64,000 nt of DNA. Origin: Lacrimispora sphenoides JCM 1415. GTDB lineage: Bacteria > Bacillota > Clostridia > Lachnospirales > Lachnospiraceae. The translations under genes were made by a program, and so were the position numbers. Positions 36,868 to 49,284 of the stretch are shown here, piece by piece (within the stretch, counting starts at the first letter, position 1; each line of letters starts with the position of its first letter). Location of the stretch: assembly GCF_900105615.1 (NCBI RefSeq), contig NZ_LT630003.1, positions 3,038,001-3,102,000 of the forward strand, written 5' to 3'. The notes below the pieces were generated by a model. It saw only the letters and a program-made list of their open reading frames with translations, had not been told where the DNA came from and searched no databases.

Positions 36868-38429
36868 GATATCAATCCATTCTCTTTCAGGAAATCCTGG
36901 GCGACTGCAGCAGGTGTCTGCTGTAATTCATCCACTTTGTAGTTCAGTTCAATCATAACTTCATTGGTTAAAAACGGTGCCAATTCTTCCATGATTCCGG
37001 CAATTTCCGGGTATTTCTCCAAAGCTTCCGCCCGAATAACCGGAATGGCAAAATAGGGCGGGAAAAAGTTTTTATCATCTTCCAGCGTTTTTAAGTCGAA
37101 TTTTTTTAATAATCCGTCAGTGGAGAAGGCATCAATGATATCCACCTCACCACTTCCCAAAGCCGTATAACGGGGAGCTGAATCTAAGGTAAGGCGTTTT
37201 CCTATTTGGAAACCATATGCTTTCTGAAGTCCGGACAGTCCATCCTCCCGGTTGGAGAATTCAAACGTAGTACCGGATGTTAAGGTATCGCTTATTTTGG
37301 CAAGATCACTTATTTTATCCAAATGATACTTCTCAGCCATTTCTTTTGTTACAGCCAATGTATAAGTATTATTAAAGCTCATCTGCTTAAGCACTTCCAG
37401 ATTAAGCTGCTCCTTATACTCTTCCTTTACCGTCTGATACACCTGCTCCATATCACTGATCGGCGGATGTTTGAGGATATCAGTGTATGAGGTACCGCTG
37501 TAGTCAATATAAAGATCAATATCTCCAGTCTTCATTGCGGCAAAGCATACCTGTGACCCTCCCAGACTCAGCTTTCTGTTTACTGTGATATCCGTTCTGT
37601 CTTCTATTAAATCTGCCACCATATTCCCAAGAATCTCTTGTTCTGTAAAATCTTTTGAGCCAACTGACAGAGTACGGGCATCCCCTGATACACTGCCAAC
37701 GGATGTGAAAAGAAATATAGCCGCAACCAGCATTGCAGCCGCTCCCAGCATTGCCTTTTGGATATTTCTGCTTTTTTTCTTAACCGAGGCATCTCCCTTT
37801 TGAAGGCTGACCGGAGTTACCAGCTTTTCTGTAAGACCAATCAGAAAGTCTACCATCAGTGCCAACAAACAGGCAGGAATGGCACCAGCCAGAATTTGAT
37901 TGTTGTTCACCGTACGTATGCCGGAAAATACCAGGTATCCCAGGCCCCCGGCACCAATAAACGCAGCCATGGTCATCAGCCCTACTGCTGTTACAGAAGC
38001 GATCCGCACTCCTGCCATAATAACAGGAAGAGCAAGGGGAATCTGCACCTTTGTCAGCACCTGAAAGGGCGTCAATCCGATTCCTTTGGCAGCCTCCAGC
38101 GTCTGGGGATTAATATTATCAATTCCAGTATAGGTATTCTTAATAATGGGAAGAAGAGAATATAGAACGACTGCAACAATTGCAGGAATGACACCGATTC
38201 CCAATAGGGGGATCATGAAACCAAGCAGCGCCATACTGGGAATTGCCTGAATCACATTTGCAACCGCTAATATCGGTTTACTGGCTTTCGCCGCAAAGGA
38301 TATAAATATGCCAAGGGGCACCCCGATCAGGATAGCCAGACCCACCGATATGGCAGTCAGCTTCAGATGTTCGATCAACAATGAAAGAATCTGGGGATAA
38401 TTACTGATTATATAATTCCAAAAGTTCAT
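36864..38429 (-). CDS. Glycine betaine/osmolyte ABC transporter, fused permease and substrate-binding protein
   Basis: 521 residues. The N-terminal half (about 1-215) is an OpuA/ProW permease with the EAA loop TLEAAKGIGLTPFQVLTKVQIP near 112. A membrane helix near residue 235 then leads to an extracellular OpuAC/ProX-type binding domain (SVGSKDFTEQEILGNM near 256, YIDYSGTSYTDI near 311). This permease-binding protein fusion is the layout of Lactococcus BusAB/OpuABC. It overlaps the ATPase gene by 4 nt. Ligands of the family are betaine, choline or carnitine; the one here is not determined. Confidence 0.92.
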   Translation of the reverse strand: MNFWNYIISNYPQILSLLIEHLKLTAISVGLAILIGVPLGIFISFAAKASKPILAVANVIQAIPSMALLGFMIPLLGIGVIPAIVAVVLYSLLPIIKNTYTGIDNINPQTLEAAKGIGLTPFQVLTKVQIPLALPVIMAGVRIASVTAVGLMTMAAFIGAGGLGYLVFSGIRTVNNNQILAGAIPACLLALMVDFLIGLTEKLVTPVSLQKGDASVKKKSRNIQKAMLGAAAMLVAAIFLFTSVGSVSGDARTLSVGSKDFTEQEILGNMVADLIEDRTDITVNRKLSLGGSQVCFAAMKTGDIDLYIDYSGTSYTDILKHPPISDMEQVYQTVKEEYKEQLNLEVLKQMSFNNTYTLAVTKEMAEKYHLDKISDLAKISDTLTSGTTFEFSNREDGLSGLQKAYGFQIGKRLTLDSAPRYTALGSGEVDIIDAFSTDGLLKKFDLKTLEDDKNFFPPYFAIPVIRAEALEKYPEIAGIMEELAPFLTNEVMIELNYKVDELQQTPAAVAQDFLKENGLIS

Positions 38430-39562
38430 TCTGACTCTCCTCCTTCATAATCAAAGTATTGCTGACTCAGGGTCGTCACCAGACTGCTCCGTGTAATGAG
38501 CCCCTTAAGACGCCTTTGATCATCAACCACCGGAACCGTCGACACTTGGTTTTCGGTCACTATTTTCAGTGCATCCAGTATGCATTGATCCGGTAAAAGG
38601 GTAGGAAAGTCCTCATACATAAATTGCTCTGCCAACTGGGTTCTGTCCTCAATGCCTCTTAATTTACTGGCCTTGACAATCCCGATCAGGCGCCTGCTGT
38701 CCCGATCCACCATGAGCAGGCTGTCGACCTTGTTCCTGCGCATTTTTTCAATGCATTTTAAGACAGATAAGTCTTTGGTTGCAGTGACAGGCTGTTCGAT
38801 CATAATGTCAGAAACCTTGATGTATTCCGGTGAAGACCAGATCCTGTTTTTTCCTACAAAGTTTGAAACAAACTCATCCACAGGGTTGTTTAAGATATTC
38901 TCCGGCGTGTCATATTGCAGAATATCGCCATCCTTCATGATGCAGATCATATCCGCGATCTTAATGGCCTCATCCATGTCATGTGTTACAAAAACGATCG
39001 TCTTCTTTAACTTAGCATGCAGCTGCACTAACTCATCCTGAAGATCTGACCGTGTCATGGGATCCAGGGCCGAAAAAGGCTCATCCATCAGGATAATATC
39101 CGGATCCGTGGCAAAAGCTCTGGCAACACCGACACGCTGCTGCTGTCCACCGCTAAGCTCCGTCGGATAACGATTCAAAAACTCATCACAGTCAAGTCCT
39201 ACCATCTGCATCAGCTTCTTTGTATTGTCTTCAACGTCCTTGGGCGGCATCTTTTCAAGCTTTGGAATCAGCTCAATATTTTCCTTAACTGTCATATGGG
39301 GAAACAGTCCCGTCTGCTGGATCACATATCCGATTTTCCGCCGCAGGGCTACTTCATCCATGCTGCCGATATTTTTCCCGTCAATGGAGATCGTACCCGA
39401 TGTGGGCTTGATCAGCCGGTTGATCATTTTTAAGAGTGTGGTCTTTCCGCAACCACTCTCACCAATAATAGCAACCAGACTACCGCTATTTATCGTAAAT
39501 GTAATTTGATTCAGAACCTGCTTTGTCTTATAACGTTTGGAAATACGTTCAAATTGTATCAT
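38426..39562 (-). CDS. Osmolyte ABC transporter ATP-binding protein with CBS domains
   Basis: 378 residues. The ABC domain has Walker A GESGCGKTT, signature ELSGGQQQRVGVARA and Walker B IILMDEPFSALDP. Tandem CBS domains occupy about residues 255-370 (MRRNKVDSLLMVDRDSRRLI; VSTVPVVDDQRRLKGLI). In OpuA-type transporters the CBS pair senses ionic strength or c-di-AMP. GGAGG precedes the ATG, and a consensus promoter with a palindromic operator sits just upstream. Confidence 0.93.
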   Translation of the reverse strand: MIQFERISKRYKTKQVLNQITFTINSGSLVAIIGESGCGKTTLLKMINRLIKPTSGTISIDGKNIGSMDEVALRRKIGYVIQQTGLFPHMTVKENIELIPKLEKMPPKDVEDNTKKLMQMVGLDCDEFLNRYPTELSGGQQQRVGVARAFATDPDIILMDEPFSALDPMTRSDLQDELVQLHAKLKKTIVFVTHDMDEAIKIADMICIMKDGDILQYDTPENILNNPVDEFVSNFVGKNRIWSSPEYIKVSDIMIEQPVTATKDLSVLKCIEKMRRNKVDSLLMVDRDSRRLIGIVKASKLRGIEDRTQLAEQFMYEDFPTLLPDQCILDALKIVTENQVSTVPVVDDQRRLKGLITRSSLVTTLSQQYFDYEGGESE

Positions 39563-39582
39563 ATATCTCCCTCCTTTTTAGC

Positions 39583-39625
39583 AAAGTAACAACTTAATTA
39601 TATTATAGAGTTGTCACTTTGTCAA
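39583..39625 (-). promoter_or_regulatory. opu/bus promoter with BusR-type palindromic operator
   Basis: On the minus strand TTGACA (39620-39625), a 17-bp spacer and TATAAT (39597-39602) form a consensus promoter. It is overlaid by an inverted repeat: AAAGTAACAACT (39583-39594) and AGTTGTCACTTT (39609-39620), 11 of 12 positions matching, 14 nt apart. AGTGAC-type half-sites around the -10 are consistent with repression by the BusR-like protein encoded upstream. Confidence 0.8.
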
Positions 39626-39630
39626 ATTTC

Positions 39631-39666
39631 AAAAAAAACGCCTGAAGCGAAATGGCTTCAAGCGTT
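39631..39666 (-). terminator. Terminator after the BusR-like gene
   Basis: On the minus strand AACGCTTGAAGC pairs with GCTTCAGGCGTT around a 6-nt loop and is followed by T8. It separates the regulator transcript from the transporter promoter. Confidence 0.9.
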
Positions 39667-39678
39667 ATGATAAAATTA

Positions 39679-40317
39679 TTATTTGGATGGATATAAAAAT
39701 TCTCTTACACGATCAGGAGTGTCATCCTGAGTTATGAAGTATATGGTATCATTTTCCGAAAGAGCAACGTATGGTCCGGGGGATTTCATGACAGTATCAT
39801 TCCTGCTTACTGCAATCACCGTTGCCCCGGTCCGCTGCCAAAATTGGATTTCCGTTACCGTCTTATTTAAATGAACACAGTTGCTGGTGATCCGTATCTC
39901 AAACGGCATAAACGGATTCATTGACCGGAAATGAACGGAGGCCTCTATCAGATCCTTCAGGCAGTCATTTAAATTCTCCATTTCCTGTTTTTGGCGGCTG
40001 ACACTCTTTAAAAGATTCTCTTTGATTGTATCGATGGTCTGCCGCTTACTGTTTTGCTGGATGTACTCTGCTGCTTTTTTCTGGGACCTAATGATGATCC
40101 CATTCCCCTTTTCCGAGGTTACGATCCCCAGATCGCTGAGTATGCAGATCGCCCGCCGTGCTGTCTCCGGAGATACGCTGTACTGGCTGGCCAGGGATGA
40201 ACGGGCGTATATCTTCTCACCTACCTCATATTCCCCATTGGCGATCCGGGCCGCCACCTCTACGGCAATTTGCTGATAGCGGGGAATTGCTGTTTTATGC
40301 TTAACCTCTATGTCCAT
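39679..40317 (-). CDS. BusR-like GntR regulator with RCK_C (TrkA-C) domain
   Basis: 212 residues from the ATG at 40317, which has AAAGGA at good spacing; the longer frame has no site. The N-terminal GntR winged helix spans about residues 8-75 (SSLASQYSVSPETARRAI). A coiled linker follows, then a C-terminal RCK_C/TrkA-C domain from about 125 (IRITSNCVHLNKTVTEI ... GATVIAVSRNDTVMKSPGP). This combination is that of BusR, the c-di-AMP-responsive repressor of busA in Lactococcus and Streptococcus. Its position directly upstream of an opuA/busA operon supports the call. c-di-AMP binding is inferred. Confidence 0.87.
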   Translation of the reverse strand: MDIEVKHKTAIPRYQQIAVEVAARIANGEYEVGEKIYARSSLASQYSVSPETARRAICILSDLGIVTSEKGNGIIIRSQKKAAEYIQQNSKRQTIDTIKENLLKSVSRQKQEMENLNDCLKDLIEASVHFRSMNPFMPFEIRITSNCVHLNKTVTEIQFWQRTGATVIAVSRNDTVMKSPGPYVALSENDTIYFITQDDTPDRVREFLYPSK

Positions 40318-40436
40318 GTAAATCACGTTTCCTTTGCCTGTTATAGTATAAAGCAACACCAGTATAGCCTAAAACGTGATACAAAGCAAGATGAGGTTAA
40401 TTCCATCCCCTCTTTCCTTTTATGATCTTTTTATAA

Positions 40437-41324
40437 TCATTTTCCTTTTTCAGCATAAGACAAATCATTCACCGTTTCAACTGTATATATGCCGTCTTTG
40501 ACAACCACTTTCGATACACTGGCATTTTTAAGCCCTGATGTCGGCACTTTAGCATTTGCATCGACTGTAGAAAGAAAAGTTCCGATGCTTAGTCCGTGAG
40601 AAACTACAAGAACATCCGCATTGCCTTTGTCCATGGATTCCTTTACGATATCGCTAAATGCCGCATGTAAACGGTCCTGGATTGTGGCAATATCTTCCGC
40701 AGGCCAATTGCCCTCTTCCGCTGCCTTATCCTTATCCAGCTGTGCCAGAGTATCTGCAAAAGGTGCAACCGTATCCATGAAGCTTCCTGTCTGCATGGAA
40801 GCCATCATATCCTCCAATGACATACCCTGCGCTGCTGCAATTGCTCCCCACATTTCATCATTTGGCATACCTTCGTAAGTACCAAAGTTAAATTCCCTGA
40901 GCCTTTTGTCTTTATGAATCTCAAGATTCTGGCCCTTCTCTTTCAGAACAATTTCTGCCGTTTCAATAGCCCGCCCGCTATCGCTTGTATACACAGCGTC
41001 AAATTCAATTCCCTCTAATTTTAAGCCTCGTCCCAAAGCGCTTGCCACTTCTATACCGGCGGGTGTGAGCGGTGCATCGATCCAGCCTTGTGATCGGTCT
41101 GCAGTATTTAACATGGTCTTGCCGTGACGTGTAATATAAAGTGTCACCGTATCAATCGCTTCCTCAGACTCTTCTGCAGATGCTTTCTCTGTTTCATTCT
41201 TTGTTTCTGCCGTTTCATTCTTCGTTACTGCCGTCTCCGGCTTCTTCACAGATGACGTCTGGCAGCCTGTTAAAAGCATGGTTCCCAGTAAAAACGCTGA
41301 TATATATCCGGTAAATTTTTTCAT
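40437..41324 (-). CDS. Histidine phosphatase-family lipoprotein
   Basis: 295 residues. A signal peptide with lipobox (LLGTMLLTGCQTS, Cys near residue 21) is followed by a Thr/Glu-rich linker and then a histidine phosphatase (phosphoglycerate mutase-like) domain. The catalytic RHG is in LYITRHGKTMLN near residue 69, and the second His is in VLVVSHGLSIGTF near 243. It would act outside the membrane as a phosphatase of unknown substrate. It is monocistronic. Confidence 0.9.
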   Translation of the reverse strand: MKKFTGYISAFLLGTMLLTGCQTSSVKKPETAVTKNETAETKNETEKASAEESEEAIDTVTLYITRHGKTMLNTADRSQGWIDAPLTPAGIEVASALGRGLKLEGIEFDAVYTSDSGRAIETAEIVLKEKGQNLEIHKDKRLREFNFGTYEGMPNDEMWGAIAAAQGMSLEDMMASMQTGSFMDTVAPFADTLAQLDKDKAAEEGNWPAEDIATIQDRLHAAFSDIVKESMDKGNADVLVVSHGLSIGTFLSTVDANAKVPTSGLKNASVSKVVVKDGIYTVETVNDLSYAEKGK

Positions 41325-41427
41325 TCTTTATTCCTCTCCTTATTATTATATACTCCTTTCGATCATTCCCGCCGGATCGCTGCCGGTCCGCCCCCTCTTG
41401 ACGGGCATGGCAGCATTCCATCCGGTT

Positions 41428-42873
<1,446 letters not shown>

Positions 42874-42911
42874 CTATATATTTATCTGCCCATGGTATCT
42901 GGACACAAAGA

Positions 42912-45720
<2,809 letters not shown>

Positions 45721-45735
45721 CTTCCTGATCCCCCC

Positions 45736-45790
45736 AAAAAAGAAAACCCACCTGATTCCGGGGATAAAAATCCCCGGAACCAAGCAGGTT
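45736..45790 (-). terminator. Leader terminator of the bgl operon
   Basis: On the minus strand TTCCGGGGAT (45770-45779 side) pairs with ATCCCCGGAA (45756-45765 side), with an outer AACCTG/CAGGT extension, followed by GGGTTTTCTTTTTT. The upstream arm shares bases with the RAT, making the two folds mutually exclusive. Confidence 0.9.
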
Positions 45791-45820
45791 TCGTATATGT
45801 TCAAGCCATATTCACGATCC
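45787..45820 (-). promoter_or_regulatory. RAT (ribonucleic antiterminator) for the BglG/LicT protein
   Basis: The minus-strand RNA reads GGATCGTGAATATG ... CATATACGAAACC, which matches the GGATTGT...AAACC pattern of SacT/LicT/BglG RAT hairpins with a CATA/TATG inner stem. It overlaps the 5' arm of the leader terminator by a few nucleotides. A TATTAT (45837-45842) with GTGAAA 17 bp upstream (45860-45865) is the probable promoter. Confidence 0.85.
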
Positions 45821-45865
45821 AGCTGTGCTTCCTGATATAATAGTAACTAGATTTCTTCTTTTCAC

Positions 45866-46174
45866 TTTTTGATTTGGGTTTACTGTCTGTTAGCACCCCC
45901 TTACTTTTGAATAAATATTAACATGTCATTTTTTTAAAGTCAACAATTTTTTTGCGTTTTTCTTGTTCATTATATTAGTTTTATTTATCTTTTTACGAAA
46001 CATCATCATCATTTTAACTATTAAACTAGTTTTTTTATGTACTTTTTCATGCGAATTGACTTTTACTATACTGATACAAGTTAAAGTACTTCTCTGTTTA
46101 TTGTTTGATAGATCCTCATAATTTTTATAAACTTACAATAAAAAATAATTTCAACAAAAAAATTCTCTTTTTAG
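45866..46174. other. Very AT-rich divergent intergenic region without a gene
   Basis: No supported reading frame, RNA gene or repeat beyond homopolymer runs of A and T. It separates the leftward bgl operon from the rightward metal-ATPase promoter. Confidence 0.6.
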
Positions 46175-46203
46175 TTGACAAACCAAAAAACCGTGCATAT
46201 AAT
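46175..46203 (+). promoter_or_regulatory. Consensus promoter of the metal-ATPase transcript
   Basis: TTGACA (46175-46180), exactly 17 bp, TATAAT (46198-46203). It gives a leader of about 350 nt that carries the NiCo riboswitch. A small hairpin (GCAT...ATCC/GGAT GC near 46226-46246) lies between promoter and aptamer. Confidence 0.9.
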
Positions 46204-46263
46204 GTTCTGTAATCTCTTTGCACTGCATTACATCCGATTGTGGATGCGAGATCAACGGTACAA

Positions 46264-46357
46264 ACTGAGCAGGCGATGAACCTTTTTGTAAAGGTCATGG
46301 GGCCGGGCCGCCTAATAAGTGGCAACAGATTGCAATATTGCACATCTGTGGGACAGT
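46264..46357 (+). ncRNA. NiCo (czcD-type) metal-sensing riboswitch
   Basis: The aptamer matches the known NiCo pattern closely: ACTGAGCAGGCGATGA..., GCCGGGC in the four-way junction, GGCAACAGAT, and the closing ATCTGTGGGACAGT. P1 is ACTG/CAGT, extended outward by TAC/GTA. The G-rich junction residues that bind Co2+/Ni2+ (and reportedly Fe2+) are present. Downstream lie a GACGCA/TGCGTC hairpin (46400-46416) and a TTATGAGAACAA/TTGTTTTCATAA hairpin (46427-46454), which are likely expression-platform parts. The regulated gene is the P-type ATPase at 46565. Confidence 0.92.
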
Positions 46358-46564
46358 AGTATGGTTTATGAGAAGTTTCTTTCTAACTCCTTATAAAAAG
46401 ACGCAGCTTTTGCGTCGTCCATCCGGTTATGAGAACAACTTTTTGTTTTCATAATATGTTCCATAGGTGTATTTTTTTACACAAAAATGGAACAGAGACC
46501 CCGAAAATGGAGTGCCATAGAGCTATCAAACGAACGCCGAAAGGCTAAAACGGAGGTAACTTTT

Positions 46565-49156
46565 ATGACAAACAACAAAGGTCACATGGCAGGTTTGACA
46601 TCTGCCGAAGCAAAGCGATTGCAGGAACAATTTGGCAAAAACGAATTGACGCCGCAGAAAATGGAGAGTTTTTTTAAGAAGGTCTTTCACATTATCTGTG
46701 AGCCCATGTTTTTGCTGCTGATTGTTGCTGCAATCATCTATTTTATTCTGGGAGAACCCAGAGACGGTGCCATCATGCTTGTTTTTGTAGTGGGTGTCAT
46801 CAGCATTGATGTTATACAGGAATGGAAAACAGACAAGACGCTACATGCGCTGAAGGATTTATCAGCACCTCATGTAACGGTAATCCGCGATGGCATTGAA
46901 CAGATCATTGCCAGTATTGATCTTGTTCCCGGCGACTTAATGACGATCTGTGAGGGCGTCAAAATACCTGCAGACGGTATGATAGTTAAGTGCAACGACT
47001 TATGCGTAGATGAATCCTCCCTCACCGGCGAAGCTGAGGGTGTTTGGAAGTTATGCGCTGATGAATCCTCCTTTATCTGCGAAGCTGAGGGTGTTTGGAA
47101 ATTTTCTGCTGATTGTGCTGATTCCGCTGATGACTACTGGCGCCGGGACTATTGTTATGCAGGTACCCTGGTCACCCAGGGCACGGCAACTGTTTATGTC
47201 GATAAAATCGGTGCTGCCACGGAATACGGCAAGATCGGTGCAAATGTGGCCGCAGCTCCTGATGAAGATACTCCTTTGCAAAAACAAACCCGAAGTCTTG
47301 TTAAGCTATGCGCAGGAATCGCTGCGGTACTGTTTGCCCTTGTGGCCATATTTACATGGTTCAATATTCCGGACCATACGTTTCAGGACCGGTTGATTGA
47401 AAGCATTCTATCCGGCATTACCCTTGCTATGGCAATGATACCAGAGGAATTTCCGGTTATTCTTACCGTATTTCTTTCCATGGGCGCCTGGAGGCTTGCA
47501 AAAAAACAGTCTTTGGTGCGTAAGCTGCCTTCCGTGGAAACCTTGGGTGCGGTATCAGTCCTTTGCGTAGATAAAACCGGTACCATTACCATGAATCAAA
47601 TGACAGTGCAGGATGTGTGGGCACTGGATGGAAATGATTATGCATTATGTGAAACCATGGGACTTGGCTGTGAAACAGACGTTTATGATCCCATGGAAAA
47701 AGCTATGCTTTCCCATTGCAGCAATCTTGGCATCACCAGGGAACATCTTTTTAACGGAGAGCTGGTCAGCGAGTACGCGTTTACCAATGAGCTGAAAATG
47801 ATGGGTCATATCTGGCGCAGAAACGGTGAGTTAGTCATTGCTGCGAAAGGTTCCCCTGAACGGATTCTGACCATCTGCAATCTTAAGGAGGAAGAAAGAG
47901 AAACCGTCGACAATAAGATCATGGAAATGTCCATGGAAGGTCTTCGTGTCATTGCAGTCGCTGCTGCGAAACTCCAAAGCGAAGCAGAGATACCGGCTGA
48001 GATCACGGGCTGCTCCTTGACACTCTGCGGCTTGATCGGGCTTGCCGATCCTCCCCGGGAAAGTGTGAAAGCAGACATTGCCGTCTGCAGCAAGGCCGGT
48101 ATTCGTGTAGTGATGATTACAGGTGATAATGGCATTACCGCTTCTTCCATTGCTAAAAAAATCAATATGCCCAACAGCGATCATATTATTACAGGCGATA
48201 TGCTAAACGAAATGAGTGATGAAGAGCTCCGCGATAAAGTAAAAGATGTTTCCATCTTCTCCCGTGTTATACCGGAACACAAAATGCGGATCGTTAAGGC
48301 ATTTAAGGAAAACGGCGAAATTGTTGCCATGACAGGCGATGGGGTAAATGATGCCCCTGCAATGAAATACGCCGATATTGGTATTGCCATGGGAAAGCGG
48401 GGCAGCGAAGTTTCCCGTGAAGCCGCCGGTCTGATCCTGATGGATGACAATTTTACCACGATTGTGGAGACCGTAAAGGATGGCAGACGTATTTATGATA
48501 ACATCCGCAAGGCGGTAGGCTATGTATTTACCATCCACATCCCGATTGCATTTGCTTCCTTGCTTGCCCCTATGCTTGGCATCGGGCCCACTGCGCTTTT
48601 ACTGATGCCGCTGCATGTTGTGCTGATGGAGCTGTTCATTGACCCGACCTGTTCCATTGTACTGGAGCGGCAGCCTGCCGAAATGGATATCATGAATCGA
48701 AAACCACGTGATCCGAACGAAAAGATGCTCACTCCAACCCTTCTTTTTAAAAGCGTCCTGCAGGGTCTCATTATATTTGCCGTTTCATTCGGCACCTATT
48801 ATACCTTACTTGACGGAAATGAAGCAAATGCACCCACAGCCCGAGCCATGGGGCTTACCATCATCATGCTTTCCAATCTGTTCCTGGTACAGGTAAACAG
48901 CTCTGACCACGATTTTGCAGTACAGTCCATAAAACGTCTTGCAAAAGACAAGGTGATGTGGGCAGCGAACTTTGGAACATTTGCAATGCTTGGAATCATT
49001 TTGTATTCTCCGTTAAATACGTTTTTAAAGCTGGCTCCGCTGTCTGCAACCATGCTTTTCACTGCTATAGGCATTGCTGCATTCGCAGTATTCTGGTATG
49101 AAGCAGTAAAGCTGATAAAAAAGATGCAAAAAAGTAATGTAACATTAGACCATTAG
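46565..49156 (+). CDS. NiCo-riboswitch-controlled cation P-type ATPase
   Basis: 863 residues from the ATG at 46565 (CGGAGG upstream). The phosphorylation site is Asp336 (LCVDKTGTIT), the hinge is TGDGVNDAPAMKYADIGIAMG, and the transmembrane-4 motif is MIPEEFPVIL, close to the PEGLP of P2-type (Ca-like) ATPases and not the CPC/SPC of P1B metal pumps. The actuator domain carries its TGE motif in DESSLTGEAEG, followed by a 17-residue in-frame duplication (residues 146-162 and 163-179) and an ADCADSADD stretch. The riboswitch implies export of Ni2+, Co2+ or Fe2+, which is inference. The ion cannot be read from the membrane motif. Confidence 0.9.
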   Translation: MTNNKGHMAGLTSAEAKRLQEQFGKNELTPQKMESFFKKVFHIICEPMFLLLIVAAIIYFILGEPRDGAIMLVFVVGVISIDVIQEWKTDKTLHALKDLSAPHVTVIRDGIEQIIASIDLVPGDLMTICEGVKIPADGMIVKCNDLCVDESSLTGEAEGVWKLCADESSFICEAEGVWKFSADCADSADDYWRRDYCYAGTLVTQGTATVYVDKIGAATEYGKIGANVAAAPDEDTPLQKQTRSLVKLCAGIAAVLFALVAIFTWFNIPDHTFQDRLIESILSGITLAMAMIPEEFPVILTVFLSMGAWRLAKKQSLVRKLPSVETLGAVSVLCVDKTGTITMNQMTVQDVWALDGNDYALCETMGLGCETDVYDPMEKAMLSHCSNLGITREHLFNGELVSEYAFTNELKMMGHIWRRNGELVIAAKGSPERILTICNLKEEERETVDNKIMEMSMEGLRVIAVAAAKLQSEAEIPAEITGCSLTLCGLIGLADPPRESVKADIAVCSKAGIRVVMITGDNGITASSIAKKINMPNSDHIITGDMLNEMSDEELRDKVKDVSIFSRVIPEHKMRIVKAFKENGEIVAMTGDGVNDAPAMKYADIGIAMGKRGSEVSREAAGLILMDDNFTTIVETVKDGRRIYDNIRKAVGYVFTIHIPIAFASLLAPMLGIGPTALLLMPLHVVLMELFIDPTCSIVLERQPAEMDIMNRKPRDPNEKMLTPTLLFKSVLQGLIIFAVSFGTYYTLLDGNEANAPTARAMGLTIIMLSNLFLVQVNSSDHDFAVQSIKRLAKDKVMWAANFGTFAMLGIILYSPLNTFLKLAPLSATMLFTAIGIAAFAVFWYEAVKLIKKMQKSNVTLDH
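47000..47101 (+). repeat. 51-bp in-frame tandem duplication in the ATPase actuator domain
   Basis: Copy 1 (47000-47050) encodes LCVDESSLTGEAEGVWK and copy 2 (47051-47101) encodes LCADESSFICEAEGVWK. About 44 of 51 bases agree. Copy 1 keeps the TGE dephosphorylation motif; copy 2 has lost Thr-Gly. Immediately after are three GCTGAT-headed 9-bp units (ADC-ADS-ADD, about 47107-47133). Confidence 0.9.
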
Positions 49157-49169
49157 TGTTAAAATATAC

Positions 49170-49266
49170 AATGCAAAGATAAAAACACAGTTCCGGTTGG
49201 TAGTCCGGACGCAGTGAAAGCTGTCAGTAACCTGCCTCCTTGGTTGTCCGTTCTTTGTAAGGCATT
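49170..49266 (+). ncRNA. Candidate yjdF riboswitch
   Basis: A leader directly upstream of a yjdF gene. Its ends pair: AATGC/GCATT and CAAAGA/TCTTTG (49170-49179 with 49252-49266). Inside are CCGG/CCGG and CAG...CTG stems with GGTTGGTAGT and GTCAGTAACCTGCC segments, and the ribosome site AGGAGG (49271-49276) follows at once. Position and enclosed structure fit the yjdF RNA class that senses azaaromatic compounds. The consensus was matched from memory, not by a covariance search. Confidence 0.65.
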
Positions 49267-49284
49267 TAAAAGGAGGATTTAATC

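Noticed and set aside
46125..46343. Minus-strand 72-residue frame over the NiCo leader
   Set aside because: It lies across the promoter and aptamer, which are conserved RNA/DNA features, and has no ribosome site.
46264..46357. yybP-ykoY (Mn2+) riboswitch as an alternative for the ATPase leader
   Set aside because: The sequence follows the NiCo pattern from end to end and lacks the paired Mn2+ loop motifs.
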